Positions 8,474-18,471 of a stretch of DNA of 44,637 bases are shown piece by piece. The stretch's first letter is position 1, and each line of letters starts with the position of its first letter. The DNA is from Bacteroidales bacterium (lineage in GTDB: Bacteria; Bacteroidota; Bacteroidia; Bacteroidales; DTU049), in NCBI GenBank assembly GCA_016937255.1, contig JAFGWG010000002.1:1-44637 (forward strand). The letters run 5' to 3'. A program made the translations under genes and the position numbers. The notes beneath the pieces are model-generated. The model ran no database searches, was not told the origin of the DNA, and worked only from the letters and a program-made list of their open reading frames with translations.

Positions 8474-9490
8474 ATGAGCGAAAAGAAAGAAAATCAGGTA
8501 AACAGCGAAAAAATGAAAGCGCTGAAGCTCACCATGGAGCGACTGGAAAAATCGTATGGTAAAGGCGCAATAATGAGGCTGGGAGATAATCCTGTGGCAG
8601 AAGGAATAGATGTAATATCAACTGGAAGTATTAGTATAGACCATGCTTTGGGCGTGGGTGGATTTCCCAGAGGACGTGTAGTTGAAATTTATGGCCCTGA
8701 AAGTTCTGGTAAAACAACTTTAGCAATTCATGCCATTGCTGAGGCGCAGAAAAAAGGCGGAATTGCAGCTTTTATTGATGCTGAGCATGCTTTTGATGTT
8801 CAATATGCGAAAAATCTTGGAGTAGATGTTGATAATTTGCTGATCTCTCAGCCTGATGATGGTGAGCAAGCGCTTGAAATTACTGATAATTTGATTCGCA
8901 GTGGTGCTATTGACATTATAGTTGTGGATTCTGTTGCAGCTTTAACTCCAAGAAGCGAGATTGAAGGAGAAATGGGCGATTCAAAAATGGGATTGCATGC
9001 CAGATTGATGTCTCAGGCATTAAGAAAATTAACTGGAAGTATCAGTAAAACTCGTAGTACTTGTATATTTATCAATCAGTTGCGTGAAAAAATTGGGGTA
9101 ATGTTTGGAAATCCTGAAACAACAACCGGTGGAAATGCGCTCAAGTTTTATGCATCAATTCGTATCGATATTCGCCGTATGGCACAGATAAAAGATGGTG
9201 ATCAGATTCTTGGAAACCGCGTTAGGGTTAAAGTTGTGAAAAACAAAGTTGCTCCTCCTTTTCAACAGGCTGAACTTGATATCGTTTATGGTCTTGGATT
9301 TTCAAAAGTTGGCGAAATTGTTGATCTGGGTGTAGAGCAAAATGTGATAAAGAAAAGTGGTTCATGGTTCTCATATGGTGAAACAAAACTCGGGCAGGGT
9401 AGAGAAGCCGTTAAAAATCTTTTACTGGATAATCCGGAATTAATGGAAGAACTTGAAACAAAGATTGTCGCAAATTTGAACGAAAAATAA
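8474..9490 (+). CDS. recA: Recombinase RecA
   Basis: The 338-residue protein is a complete RecA, the ATP-dependent strand-exchange protein of homologous recombination that also promotes LexA-type self-cleavage. Visible landmarks: Walker [10 protein letters not shown] (about 74-82), IDAEHAFD, Walker [11 protein letters not shown], the L1-L2 region with [17 protein letters not shown], and a short C terminus. No intein or insertion. It follows bcp by three bases and is followed after five bases by a TPR lipoprotein gene, so it is read within a longer transcript. No SOS box is recognisable to me upstream. Confidence 0.99.
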   Translation: MSEKKENQVNSEKMKALKLTMERLEKSYGKGAIMRLGDNPVAEGIDVISTGSISIDHALGVGGFPRGRVVEIYGPESSGKTTLAIHAIAEAQKKGGIAAFIDAEHAFDVQYAKNLGVDVDNLLISQPDDGEQALEITDNLIRSGAIDIIVVDSVAALTPRSEIEGEMGDSKMGLHARLMSQALRKLTGSISKTRSTCIFINQLREKIGVMFGNPETTTGGNALKFYASIRIDIRRMAQIKDGDQILGNRVRVKVVKNKVAPPFQQAELDIVYGLGFSKVGEIVDLGVEQNVIKKSGSWFSYGETKLGQGREAVKNLLLDNPELMEELETKIVANLNEK

Positions 9491-9495
9491 ATTGA

Positions 9496-10506
9496 ATGAC
9501 TAAATATTTTTTGATAGTATCATTCCTTATTTGGGGAATGATTTCCTGTTCTGGTTCACAAAAACAGGATGATATAAATAATAAGGATACTACCCTGACT
9601 GAGATTGATCGTTTAAATAAGAATATTGCGGAAAATCCTGAAGTGGATAGCTTGTATTATCAACGAGCCATGTATTTTCTTCGTAATAATAATCTAAACA
9701 AGGCTCTTAATGATATTTCTACTGCCATTGATTTGAATCCTGAAAAGACAGAGAATTATATTCTTCTTGGAGATATCTATTTGGCACAAGGAAGTATTGA
9801 GAATTGTCGTAAAACCTTGCTTAAGGCATTTGATATGGATCCGCAAAATCCGGAGCCAAGTCTGAAACTTGCTGAACTCAATCTTTTTTTAGAGGACTAT
9901 GATAAGGTTTATCTTTATCTGAGTAAAGCACTCGAAATTGATAAGTACAGTGCCCAGGCATACTTTATGCGTGGTTATGCTAGGCTGGAGCAGGGTGATA
10001 CCACTAAAGCTATTGTCGATCTCCAGGAAGCAACTCAATTAGATGCTGAGTATTTTGATGCTTTCATTATGCTGGGATATATTATGGAGGAAATGGGGGA
10101 TCCCATTGCTGGTAATTACTTCAAAACAGCTGTTAGTATTAACGAGTATTCCATTGAAGGACATTATGCTTATGGTTTCTGGTTACAAAGTAATGGCGAA
10201 TATAACAGCGCTATTCATCAGTATGATGCTATTTTGAATATGGATGAAAATTATGCTCAGGCTTGGTATAATATCGGATATATTTATCTGGTATATATGG
10301 AAGATTTTCAGGGGGCTATAGAGAGATTTGATAAAGCTATCAAGGCCAATCCAGAGTATGTTGAAGCATATTTTAATCGTGGACTTGCCTATGAGGAAAT
10401 GGGTAAATACGATAAGGCTGAAGCCGATTACCGAAAAGCGTTAGACTTGCGGGAAAATTACGATAAAGCCATTGAAGGATTAAACCGATTAGAAGAAAAC
10501 TATTAA
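9496..10506 (+). CDS. TPR-repeat lipoprotein
   Basis: The 336-residue protein starts with a lipoprotein signal (FLIWGMISC, Cys18). The rest is a run of about eight tetratricopeptide repeats. Several carry the typical A..Y..RG.A....G....A..D...A pattern, for example AYFMRGYARLEQGDTTKA and AYFNRGLAYEEMGKYDKA. It is probably a protein-interaction scaffold in the envelope; partners are unknown. Placed between recA and an S9 peptidase gene (spacings 5 and 10 bases), it appears to belong to the same transcript. Confidence 0.87.
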   Translation: MTKYFLIVSFLIWGMISCSGSQKQDDINNKDTTLTEIDRLNKNIAENPEVDSLYYQRAMYFLRNNNLNKALNDISTAIDLNPEKTENYILLGDIYLAQGSIENCRKTLLKAFDMDPQNPEPSLKLAELNLFLEDYDKVYLYLSKALEIDKYSAQAYFMRGYARLEQGDTTKAIVDLQEATQLDAEYFDAFIMLGYIMEEMGDPIAGNYFKTAVSINEYSIEGHYAYGFWLQSNGEYNSAIHQYDAILNMDENYAQAWYNIGYIYLVYMEDFQGAIERFDKAIKANPEYVEAYFNRGLAYEEMGKYDKAEADYRKALDLRENYDKAIEGLNRLEENY

Positions 10507-10516
10507 ATCAATAATT

Positions 10517-12595
10517 ATGAAAAAAGTTCTGTTTCTCATTGCTATTATAGCATTGTTTAGTTCATGTTTGAATACTGAAGTTAAGGATCAAGTTATTGGA
10601 CCTCAGGATTTGACACTGGAAAGTGATGTGATGACACCTGAAGTGATGTGGGCGTTTGGAAGAGTTAGCGAAATTCAGATATCCCCGGATCAGACTAAAG
10701 TTCTTTTTGGTATTACTTGGTATAACTGGGAAGAAAATAAAGGGAATCGTGATTTGTATATAATGAACATTGATGGTTCTGATCGGAAAAATATTACAAA
10801 TACAAATTCCGGTGAGTATAATGCTCGTTGGAAAAGCGACAAAGTGATTGGTTTTTTAGGTTTTGCCGATGATGAAAGCATTCAACTCTTTGAAATGAAT
10901 GTTGATGGCAGTGAGAAAAAACAAATTTCATCTGTAGAAGGTGGAATTACTGGATTTGAATTTGCTCCTGATGCATCTGCAATTGCATATACTAAAGAAA
11001 TATTGAATATAACAACTCAGGATATTTATCCTGATCTTGATAAAGCCGATGCTCGAATAATCGACGATCTTATGTTCCGCCATTGGGATGAGTGGGTAAG
11101 TTCTACCAGTCATCTTTTTATTGCTCAATATGATGGATCTCATCTAACAAATCATGTTGATCTTCTTGATGGAGAGCCTTATGAAGTCCCTATGAAGCCT
11201 TTTGGCGGATTGGAACAAATAAATTGGGCTCCAGATGGAAAATCGATTGTATATACATGTCGTAAAAAATCGGGTATTGAGTACTCATTGTCAACTAATT
11301 CAGACTTGTATCTCTATGAGTTGGAAAGTGGAGAAACTTCAAATCTTACAGAAGGTATGATGGGCTATGATATGAATCCTGTATTCTCGCCTGATGGTTC
11401 AATGCTGGCATGGGAAAGTATGGAACGCGATGGTTATGAGTCTGATAAACAGAGGCTTTTTGTTATGGATATGGCTACAGGTGAATCAAAATATCATACC
11501 AAAGATTTTGATCAACACGTAGCAAATTTGCGTTGGAGAGAAGATGCTAAAGCCATATATTTTATTAGCGGATGGCATGGAACTCAACAACTCTATGAAA
11601 TTTCTCTTGCAACAGATTCTGTGAAAACCATTACAAGCGGAGTTCATGATTATGATGCTTTTGAAATGGCCGGAGATCAGTTTATTGCACAGCGACAAAG
11701 TATGTCAATGCCTAGCGAAATATATGCGGTAAATACAACTGATGGAGCTGATATTAATATCTCCAATGTGAATACTAATCTTCTTGATCAGCTTGCAATG
11801 GGGAACGTAGAAGAGCGTTGGATCACAACTACCGATGGAAAACAGATGTTAACTTGGGTTATTTATCCTCCTCATTTTGATCCAAATAAAAAATATCCTA
11901 CCCTTCTATATTGTCAAGGTGGTCCTCAGGGAATGGTTGGGCAATTTTGGAGTTATCGATGGAATTTTCAGATGATGGCAGCCAATGGTTATATCGTTGT
12001 GGCACCAAATCGTCGTGGAGTTCCAGGATTTGGTCAGGAGTGGCTGGAGCAAATTAGTGGTGATTATGGCGGTCAAAATATGGAAGATTATCTGACTGCT
12101 ATTGACACTTTGGCCGCAGAATCTTATGTTGATGCAAACAGTTTGGGTGCAATAGGTGCCAGTTATGGTGGCTTTTCAGTGTATTGGCTTGCCGGACATC
12201 ATGAGGGGCGCTTCAAAGCTTTTATTGCACACGATGGAATGTTTAACTTTGAAAGCCAATATCTGGAAACTGAAGAATTGTGGTTTGCAAATTGGGATCT
12301 TGGCGGACCATATTGGGATCGCAATAATGAAATAGCTCAACGTTCTTATGCCAATAGTCCTCATCTTTTTGTAGATAAATGGGATACTCCTATATTAATT
12401 ATTCATGGTGAGCGCGATTATCGAATTGCATATACGCAAGCTATTCAGGCATTTACAGCTGCAAAATTGGTCGGAGTTCCCGCTCGATTATTGATTTTTC
12501 CAACAGAAAACCATTGGGTATTGCAACCGCAAAACGCTATTCTTTGGCAGCGCGAATTTAAAGGATGGCTCGATAAGTGGCTAAAAAAGAGTTAG
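10517..12595 (+). CDS. S9-family serine peptidase lipoprotein
   Basis: The 692-residue protein is a prolyl-oligopeptidase-family (S9) exopeptidase with a lipobox (ALFSSC, Cys17). It should therefore sit in the envelope and process peptides there. Residues about 45-420 form a TolB/PD40-like beta-propeller with repeated SPD/APDG motifs. The C-terminal alpha/beta hydrolase domain has the triad S549 (GASYGGFS), D634 (HGERDYR) and H666 (ENHWV). The domain size fits S9C acylaminoacyl- or dipeptidyl-peptidase-like enzymes. Exact specificity cannot be read. Its stop codon overlaps that of the convergent next gene by four bases. Confidence 0.9.
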   Translation: MKKVLFLIAIIALFSSCLNTEVKDQVIGPQDLTLESDVMTPEVMWAFGRVSEIQISPDQTKVLFGITWYNWEENKGNRDLYIMNIDGSDRKNITNTNSGEYNARWKSDKVIGFLGFADDESIQLFEMNVDGSEKKQISSVEGGITGFEFAPDASAIAYTKEILNITTQDIYPDLDKADARIIDDLMFRHWDEWVSSTSHLFIAQYDGSHLTNHVDLLDGEPYEVPMKPFGGLEQINWAPDGKSIVYTCRKKSGIEYSLSTNSDLYLYELESGETSNLTEGMMGYDMNPVFSPDGSMLAWESMERDGYESDKQRLFVMDMATGESKYHTKDFDQHVANLRWREDAKAIYFISGWHGTQQLYEISLATDSVKTITSGVHDYDAFEMAGDQFIAQRQSMSMPSEIYAVNTTDGADINISNVNTNLLDQLAMGNVEERWITTTDGKQMLTWVIYPPHFDPNKKYPTLLYCQGGPQGMVGQFWSYRWNFQMMAANGYIVVAPNRRGVPGFGQEWLEQISGDYGGQNMEDYLTAIDTLAAESYVDANSLGAIGASYGGFSVYWLAGHHEGRFKAFIAHDGMFNFESQYLETEELWFANWDLGGPYWDRNNEIAQRSYANSPHLFVDKWDTPILIIHGERDYRIAYTQAIQAFTAAKLVGVPARLLIFPTENHWVLQPQNAILWQREFKGWLDKWLKKS

Positions 12596-13239
12596 AAAAG
12601 TATTTCGTGGAATGTAGTATCCGACGCTATTGTGTGTAAAGTGTCGTTGTAAATATAATTTGTACTGTTCTTTGTGTAAGAATAAGTCAATCTCAAATCA
12701 TAGTCTCCATAACTATTGCAATAAATAGTGGTGTCTATATTTGTTCCTTCCATTTGAATGGGGCCTGTTACACAACAATCTGAACAATAAGATGGTGGGT
12801 TCACAAAGTAGAAACTTATTATATCTTGGTTGTCATAAGGATTGATGTTTTGTATATGCAACTTTATTGTGCTTTTTGAATAAATGTTAAAAGAACCATT
12901 GAAAGGATTTTCGGGATCAATATCTCCTGCTGTTTTTATTTCTTGTGTTACAAAATATCCATCTTTAATAAATGTAAAACGGAATGAATCATAAGCACTT
13001 TCATCAATAATAAATTCAAAGTGACCATTGGCGTCGGTAACTCCAGATGCAACGGTGGTATAACCAGCATTATAAATTCCTCCTACAACACCATTGGCTT
13101 GTATTGAAACTGTTGCGCCTGCAACATAATTACCTGCGTATGAGTCAAATAAAGAGCCGCTGAGATTGATTTCTGAGGACTCTTTTTTACAGGAAACGAT
13201 AAATAGACCTGCAATCAGCAATAGAAACATTTTTTTCAT
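12592..13239 (-). CDS. Lipoprotein with carboxypeptidase-regulatory-like beta domain
   Basis: The 215-residue lipoprotein (LFIVSC, Cys17) has an N-terminal Ig-like fold resembling carboxypeptidase regulatory domains: NLSGSLFDSYAGNYVAGATV, then the typical TDANGHFEF turn. The second half is unrecognised and contains the cysteine cluster YCSDCC. Surface or envelope location is inferred. ATG 13239 is chosen because only the shorter N terminus gives a proper signal peptide; the open frame starts 13 codons earlier. It is convergent with, and touches, the S9 peptidase gene. Confidence 0.75.
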   Translation of the reverse strand: MKKMFLLLIAGLFIVSCKKESSEINLSGSLFDSYAGNYVAGATVSIQANGVVGGIYNAGYTTVASGVTDANGHFEFIIDESAYDSFRFTFIKDGYFVTQEIKTAGDIDPENPFNGSFNIYSKSTIKLHIQNINPYDNQDIISFYFVNPPSYCSDCCVTGPIQMEGTNIDTTIYCNSYGDYDLRLTYSYTKNSTNYIYNDTLHTIASDTTFHEILF

Positions 13240-13331
13240 GAAGCTAATATACGAAGCAGAAATGAGAAAAGAAAGCATAATTCTTAAATGGCATGTATAA
13301 ATAAGTTAAAGGTTGAGTGATTAATTATTCC

Positions 13332-13339
13332 TATGTTTG
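13332..13339 (+). promoter_or_regulatory. Candidate -7 box of the secreted-protein gene at 13356
   Basis: TATGTTTG matches TAnnTTTG exactly, 16 bases before the ATG at 13356. A TTG (13313-13315) lies 16 bases upstream, slightly closer than the usual spacer. Confidence 0.5.
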
Positions 13340-13355
13340 TAATAAATAGATCATT

Positions 13356-14363
13356 ATGAAGTATTCCTGTGTAGTCTTTTGTCTTGCATTAATTTTGTTT
13401 TCAAGTGGAGTTGGTGCTCAATCTAAGCCACAAGGCTTTTCTTTTATGAGTGATATTTCGGGAATTTGGTACGGAGAAGTGTATTCTTCCAGCTCAGCCG
13501 GTAGCTTCGATTCATGGCATCTCGATTTTCGTCCAATTGCTCCGGGCGAAATTGCTCAATATTCTATGCTCGATAGCAGCACGGTTAATAATATGTCATT
13601 TTTTGTATGTACTTATAATGGCGAGAGTAGAATTGCTATGCGAACAGAAGGTTGTTTTAGGAATCAATGTTGCGTTACCTATGAGCTACTTGACTCCGTA
13701 AACAAAGAAACTGGTTATTATCGATTTTCGGATGTTGTGAAAGGAGTTGATCGGGCTTATACCGAATTTGTTTTTACAGATTCTACCCTTATGATGCAAG
13801 TGTATACCACGAAATTTGGTGGAATCTCAGTTCCAGCCCTACATACCAGATTAAATGCAGTTAGGGGCGACGTAAATAGTGCTCAATATGCTGTAGAATA
13901 TTTTCAAGATTCAAAAACTCCACCCAGAATGGATTTAACCAGTGCTTTTGATGGGATGGAAGAAAGTATATTTTATTCGTACGAGAATGATGTATATAAG
14001 GCTCCAGAAGGATTCTTGTCTGCAATTACAGTAGATATTGAGATAGATCCTGCATTTGAATTGGGGGAGGATGCTGAAATATTTGTTTTGCTCTGTACCA
14101 AAAGTATGTATGACGGACTAAAACTTAAAGACAATTACAAGGATTATTATTCTCGCTATGTTTTTCTTCCTGTCGAAACTGAAAAGTATACTTTGAAGAA
14201 TGTTCATCCGGGAGAATACTTTTTATATTCTTTTGTAGATTTAAACGGAGATAAGAAGCATCTGAGTGGAGATTTAATGAGCTCTAAGCCGGAGAATGTA
14301 TTTATGCTGGAACCAAATTCAAATCAGAAAGTTCATACTTTGATTGATATGAAAATTCCCTGA
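13356..14363 (+). CDS. Secreted protein of unknown function
   Basis: The 335-residue protein has a signal peptide ending near SSGVGAQ. I do not recognise a family. Residues 30-165 look like a lipocalin-like beta region (GIWYGEVYSSS, repeated aromatic/beta strands). Residues 215-335 look like an Ig-type beta domain ending YFLYSFVDLNGDKKHLSGD, as in bacterial Ig-like domains that describe a small, calcium-like D.NGD turn. It is convergent with the E1 gene and has its own promoter, so it is probably monocistronic. Confidence 0.7.
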   Translation: MKYSCVVFCLALILFSSGVGAQSKPQGFSFMSDISGIWYGEVYSSSSAGSFDSWHLDFRPIAPGEIAQYSMLDSSTVNNMSFFVCTYNGESRIAMRTEGCFRNQCCVTYELLDSVNKETGYYRFSDVVKGVDRAYTEFVFTDSTLMMQVYTTKFGGISVPALHTRLNAVRGDVNSAQYAVEYFQDSKTPPRMDLTSAFDGMEESIFYSYENDVYKAPEGFLSAITVDIEIDPAFELGEDAEIFVLLCTKSMYDGLKLKDNYKDYYSRYVFLPVETEKYTLKNVHPGEYFLYSFVDLNGDKKHLSGDLMSSKPENVFMLEPNSNQKVHTLIDMKIP

Positions 14364-14390
14364 TGATTTTAAGCAGATTCCTCAATTAAA

Positions 14391-16802
14391 TCAATAAATC
14401 GTTGGGTATTTCGTAGGATTATACTCGTGCATCAATTCATACACTGTATCAAAAACATTCTCAGCATTCGGGTTTGAGAAATAGTCACCATCGCTTCCAT
14501 AAGCAGGTCTATGATCTTTTGCTGTAATTGTTTTGGGTTCAGCATCGAGATAATTCCAACCACCTTGTTTTTCCAGAACTTGTTGCATCATATATGCTGT
14601 GGTTCCACCGGGAACATCTTCGTCGAAGAAAACAATCTTATTTGTTTTCATTAAAGATGAAACGATAGTGCCATGTATATCGAAAGGGAGAAGACTTTGA
14701 ACGTCAATAAGTTCAACAGAAATATTCATTTCTTCTAATTGCGGAATAGCTTCTTCAGCAATTCGAACGCAGGAACCGTAAGTTACCAGTGTGATATCGC
14801 TGCCTTCTTGCAGAATCTCAGGTGTCCCTAAAGGAACTGTGTATTCTCCAATATTCTTGGGTTTTGCCTCACGGAGACGATATGCATTTAATGGCTCAAT
14901 GATCAGACCGGGATCATCGCTTTTTATCATGGTATTGTAGAAACCAGCAGCTTGAGTCATATTTCTTGGAACCATAACATGAACGCCACGAATGGAATTG
15001 ATAGCCATACTTAATGCACTGCCGGAATGCCAAACGCCTTCTAAGCGGTGTCCGCGAGTAGAAATGATGATTGGAGCTTTTTGTCCTCCAACGGTTCTCC
15101 ATCTTAATGTTGCGAGATCATCACTAATTGTTTGTAGGGCATACATTAAGTAGTCGAAATATTGTACTTCAGCAATAGGTCTTAATCCTCTCATAGCTAG
15201 TCCAATAGCCTGCCCCATAATGGTGGCTTCCCTGATTCCAGTGTCGAAAACCCTATGCTCACCATATTTTTCCTGCAATCCTTCCCATGTTTGGTTCACA
15301 CCTCCTATTTTTCCCACGTCTTCGCCAAATGCCAGTGCGTTGGGATTGTTTTGAAGTATGAAATCAAAATTATCACGCAAAATTTCCCTTCCGGGAACCA
15401 TTTCGGGTTGGTCGGGATATTGAACTGGTATTTCTTTTTGTTTCAGGGCAGCATGCTCAGTTTCGCTATGAAGATGTGCACTGTACAATTGCTGCCCTTT
15501 TTTATTCTGTTTGTCAAGCCACTCGCCAACACTTTTTTTCAACGATTTCTCAGGTGAACAGGATTGACAGAAATGACGCAATATACGTTTTGCTGTAGAA
15601 ATCACTTCTTTTCTGCCGGGTTCGGCCATCTGTTTAAGGTCATCAATCATTTTATTGATGGCATTGGTTTTTGCACAATGACAACTTGTGATATTGCTTA
15701 ATGAAACCAATTCATCGCGCATTTTTAGAAAAGGAGCATTATATGCTTTCCAACTGTATTTTTTGGCATCCTTAACATCTTTTAATGCATCTAACTCAAT
15801 TTGATCAAGATCATTAGGTGTGGCAATTTTTTGCTGAATCAGGTATTCTTTGAACTTTTTCAGTGCATCAAAATCGTCTTCCCATTGAAGACGTTCGGCA
15901 CTTTTATATCTTTCGTGTGATCCTGATGTGCTGTGACCTTGTGGCTGTGTTAGTCCAACAACATGAAATAATATAGGAATATGTTTTTCTCTGGCTAATT
16001 TTGTGCCTTTTTCAAATGTTTCGAGCAGGGCAGGGTAGTCCCAACCATTTACTTTGAATATTTCAAATCCCGGTTTGTCTTTTGTACGCTGAAATCCTGC
16101 CAGGGCTTCACTTATGGAAGCTTTAATGGTTTGCTTTTCAATATTTACAGAAATGCCAAAGCCATCATCCCAAACCAGCATTGCCATGGGGATTTGCATA
16201 ACACCGGCAGCATTCAGGCTTTCCCAGAAATGTCCTTCACTGGTTGATGCATCTCCAATAGTACCAAATGCAATTTCATTTCCGTTTTTACTGAATTTCT
16301 CGTATTGTTTACTCGATTCAGTTCTAAACCATTGTGATGCCAAAGCCAGGCCAACCAATCTGGGCATTTGTCCTGCTGTGGGACTAATGTCGGCACTAGA
16401 ATTAAATTGTTCGGATAATGTATTCCAATCGCCATGCTCATCCAGGCTGCGGGTTGCAAAGTGATTGTTCATCAATCGTCCACCATTATCGGGATTCTCA
16501 TTAAGGTCTGTATTGCCATAAAGTTGGGCGAAAAATGAGTTTAGAGTCATAACGCCAAGCGACATCATTAATGTTTGGTCGCGGTAATATCCTGATCTCC
16601 AGTCACCTTTTTGGAAAAAATGACTTAGTGCCAATTGCGGAAGTTCTTTCCCATCACCAAATATTCCAAATTTAGCTTTACCACTTAAAACTTCTTTTCG
16701 TCCAATGATGCTTGCATGTCGGCTTTGCCAACCTATTTTATAGTCTTTAAGCAAGGTTTCTTTATTTGATAGTACATCCTTGCTGATATTCTTTTGTGCC
16801 AT
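14391..16802 (-). CDS. 2-oxoacid dehydrogenase E1, fused alpha and beta subunits
   Basis: The 803-residue protein joins the alpha and beta halves of a ThDP-dependent E1 component, probably of the branched-chain 2-oxoacid dehydrogenase or a related complex that decarboxylates 2-oxoacids and passes the acyl group to lipoyl-E2. The alpha half (about 1-390) has GTIGDASTSEGHFWE and later WDDGFGIS, a variant of the ThDP motif GDG...NN. The beta half starts about residue 470 at MVPGREILRDNF and has FGEDVGKIGGV and FDTGIREATIMGQAIGLA. Start ATG 16802 (MAQKN) is preferred over upstream in-frame codons, which lack conservation. No E2 or E3 gene is nearby. Substrate is not decidable from sequence. Confidence 0.85.
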   Translation of the reverse strand: MAQKNISKDVLSNKETLLKDYKIGWQSRHASIIGRKEVLSGKAKFGIFGDGKELPQLALSHFFQKGDWRSGYYRDQTLMMSLGVMTLNSFFAQLYGNTDLNENPDNGGRLMNNHFATRSLDEHGDWNTLSEQFNSSADISPTAGQMPRLVGLALASQWFRTESSKQYEKFSKNGNEIAFGTIGDASTSEGHFWESLNAAGVMQIPMAMLVWDDGFGISVNIEKQTIKASISEALAGFQRTKDKPGFEIFKVNGWDYPALLETFEKGTKLAREKHIPILFHVVGLTQPQGHSTSGSHERYKSAERLQWEDDFDALKKFKEYLIQQKIATPNDLDQIELDALKDVKDAKKYSWKAYNAPFLKMRDELVSLSNITSCHCAKTNAINKMIDDLKQMAEPGRKEVISTAKRILRHFCQSCSPEKSLKKSVGEWLDKQNKKGQQLYSAHLHSETEHAALKQKEIPVQYPDQPEMVPGREILRDNFDFILQNNPNALAFGEDVGKIGGVNQTWEGLQEKYGEHRVFDTGIREATIMGQAIGLAMRGLRPIAEVQYFDYLMYALQTISDDLATLRWRTVGGQKAPIIISTRGHRLEGVWHSGSALSMAINSIRGVHVMVPRNMTQAAGFYNTMIKSDDPGLIIEPLNAYRLREAKPKNIGEYTVPLGTPEILQEGSDITLVTYGSCVRIAEEAIPQLEEMNISVELIDVQSLLPFDIHGTIVSSLMKTNKIVFFDEDVPGGTTAYMMQQVLEKQGGWNYLDAEPKTITAKDHRPAYGSDGDYFSNPNAENVFDTVYELMHEYNPTKYPTIY

Positions 16803-16823
16803 AGCTATTTGCGAATTTCTATA

Positions 16824-16831
16824 CAAATTTA
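16824..16831 (-). promoter_or_regulatory. Candidate -7 box of the E1 gene
   Basis: TAAATTTG on the minus strand matches TAnnTTTG exactly, 21 bases before the ATG at 16802. No convincing -33 element is visible. It lies downstream of the terminator at 16875-16905, which supports separate transcription from the operon above. Confidence 0.45.
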
Positions 16832-16874
16832 ACAAAATAAAGGGTTGCTTTTATGAAGTGTAAGCTTCTGAGAA

Positions 16875-16905
16875 TAAAAAAAGGCCGAATCATTGATTCA
16901 GCCCT
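16875..16905 (-). terminator. Intrinsic terminator of the TlpA-DUF6029-Omp28-YceI operon
   Basis: On the minus strand, GGCTGAATC pairs with GATTCGGCC (one G-T pair) across a 3-base loop and is followed by seven Ts. It lies 27 bases behind the stop of the YceI-like gene. Confidence 0.92.
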
Positions 16906-16931
16906 CGTTTTAGACAATATGATTTGTATCA

Positions 16932-17603
16932 CTATTTCACTTCCACACTATCACGAATAATTTCACCTTCTTGAAAAATAACGTTCATGTTCAATGAGAT
17001 GATATCGTAATTGATATTAGCAGGGTCAGCTTCTTCGCGTATTGGCCAGTTTAATGTCTGAAGTTGGCAAACACCATTCAGCGTGTAATTTCCGGTGCTA
17101 TCTTGTGTGATGCTTGCAGGAAATGAAACCGTGCCTGTTTTATCCTTAATGGTGAGTTCGCCCTCAAGATTATATTGGTTTTCTATAGTATCTGGGACAA
17201 TGCTGGTAATCTCCATTAGAGAAGGAGGAAACTTCTCTGTGCTGATTGCTTCATTAGAATTATTGCTATACAAACGAACCATGGTAAAACTTACGGTAAG
17301 GCTTATGTTTGTCAGGCTATCGTCAATCAAAACCATCTTGCCATCAATTAAAGGCATATCGCCATTGCTGCTGAATTTCACATTTTCCATATTTACCGTA
17401 GCTGTGGAACCAAATATTTTAATCTCTTTGTTTACCACTTTGTTTTCTACATCACGAACCCAAGTGATTACACTATTTACTGTATCTGCAGAAAAATTCT
17501 GAGTTACGGTAACTTTATATTCTTTTTCAGATTCAGGATCTGGCTTTGATGACCCACAGGCCATAAGTCCAATTATTATCATGCTGAGGAGAAAATATTT
17601 CAT
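16932..17603 (-). CDS. YceI-like domain lipoprotein
   Basis: The 223-residue lipoprotein (IIIGLMAC, Cys16) looks like a YceI-type lipocalin-fold protein, a family that binds isoprenoid-like or amphiphilic ligands in the periplasm. Seen: ADTVNSVITWVRDV at the position of the first strand, LEGELTIKDKTGTVSFPASI, and a beta-rich body. Divergence is high, so the ligand is unknown. It is the last gene of a four-gene operon, six bases after the Omp28-like gene and just before a strong terminator. Confidence 0.68.
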   Translation of the reverse strand: MKYFLLSMIIIGLMACGSSKPDPESEKEYKVTVTQNFSADTVNSVITWVRDVENKVVNKEIKIFGSTATVNMENVKFSSNGDMPLIDGKMVLIDDSLTNISLTVSFTMVRLYSNNSNEAISTEKFPPSLMEITSIVPDTIENQYNLEGELTIKDKTGTVSFPASITQDSTGNYTLNGVCQLQTLNWPIREEADPANINYDIISLNMNVIFQEGEIIRDSVEVK

Positions 17604-17609
17604 AGGTTG

Positions 17610-18461
17610 TTATTTAAGTTTGATTTCTTCGCTTTGAATAACTTCAAGAGTAGTGGCATCGTAAATGAAAACCACTATATGCATGTGTTCCGTATCCCAA
17701 GTTCCTGTTGAAATGCTATAATTGATTGTTTTTTGGTAGGAATCATTTGCACTAACTCCGCCTGTAGTTAAAGTGTCTCCCCAAGTACCATTCATTGAGC
17801 CTCTGAGTACGTGCATATGAGTGTAATTGGCAATTTCCGGGGTTGTTCCTACAGCTGGATCATTATTTTTCTGATAGGCTATTATGCTGTCTTCGGTGAG
17901 GAATGCACAAATCATAATATCATTGCTGAAATCAGAAAAGAAATCTACATCTACAGTAAGATCAATTGCTCCAGATCCATCATTGTATGAGCAACCCAGG
18001 TTGATATCAGCATCGGGTTCCATGGCTAAAAACTCAGCAACTTTTGATGGCCAATCATTTGGTCCAATAACTCTGCTGCCACTATATTCTTTCCGGTTAA
18101 CCAAACCATTGGGATTACCTATTGTACTAACTCCAAAGTATGTATCGAGTGCAACGCCTTCAGTACAGGTGAAATCAATTAAATAGTTTGGTGAAACCAT
18201 TTGAGAGAAAAAACCGGCATGAATGGTTACTATTTGAATTTGTCCAGGGTATAAGGCTTCCAACTGATGAGCTACTACTGCTGCTGCAGGGCAGTTTGGA
18301 CATTGGTGTCCGGTAAAGTCTTCCAGTAATATCTTTCTTTTTACGGTATCGGTAGGATTTACAGTTCCATTTCCTTCTGTATAAGGTTCATCTATATAAT
18401 CGCAAGCTGAAAAAGCCAGAATTAATATAGGGATGATATAAAGTAATTTCTTGATTTTCAT
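17610..18461 (-). CDS. Omp28-like lipoprotein with thioredoxin-type CxxC
   Basis: The 283-residue lipoprotein (ILAFSAC, Cys20) resembles the Omp28 family of Bacteroidota outer-membrane lipoproteins. The N-terminal domain has LLEDFTGHQCPNCPAAA with C54-x-x-C57, a thioredoxin-like dithiol, followed by IVTIHAGFFSQ. The C-terminal half is a beta-sandwich region (from about 155). A thiol-disulfide role is plausible because a TlpA-like protein is encoded in the same operon, 10-15 bases separating each gene. Confidence 0.85.
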   Translation of the reverse strand: MKIKKLLYIIPILILAFSACDYIDEPYTEGNGTVNPTDTVKRKILLEDFTGHQCPNCPAAAVVAHQLEALYPGQIQIVTIHAGFFSQMVSPNYLIDFTCTEGVALDTYFGVSTIGNPNGLVNRKEYSGSRVIGPNDWPSKVAEFLAMEPDADINLGCSYNDGSGAIDLTVDVDFFSDFSNDIMICAFLTEDSIIAYQKNNDPAVGTTPEIANYTHMHVLRGSMNGTWGDTLTTGGVSANDSYQKTINYSISTGTWDTEHMHIVVFIYDATTLEVIQSEEIKLK

Positions 18462-18471
18462 AATTCTGAGC

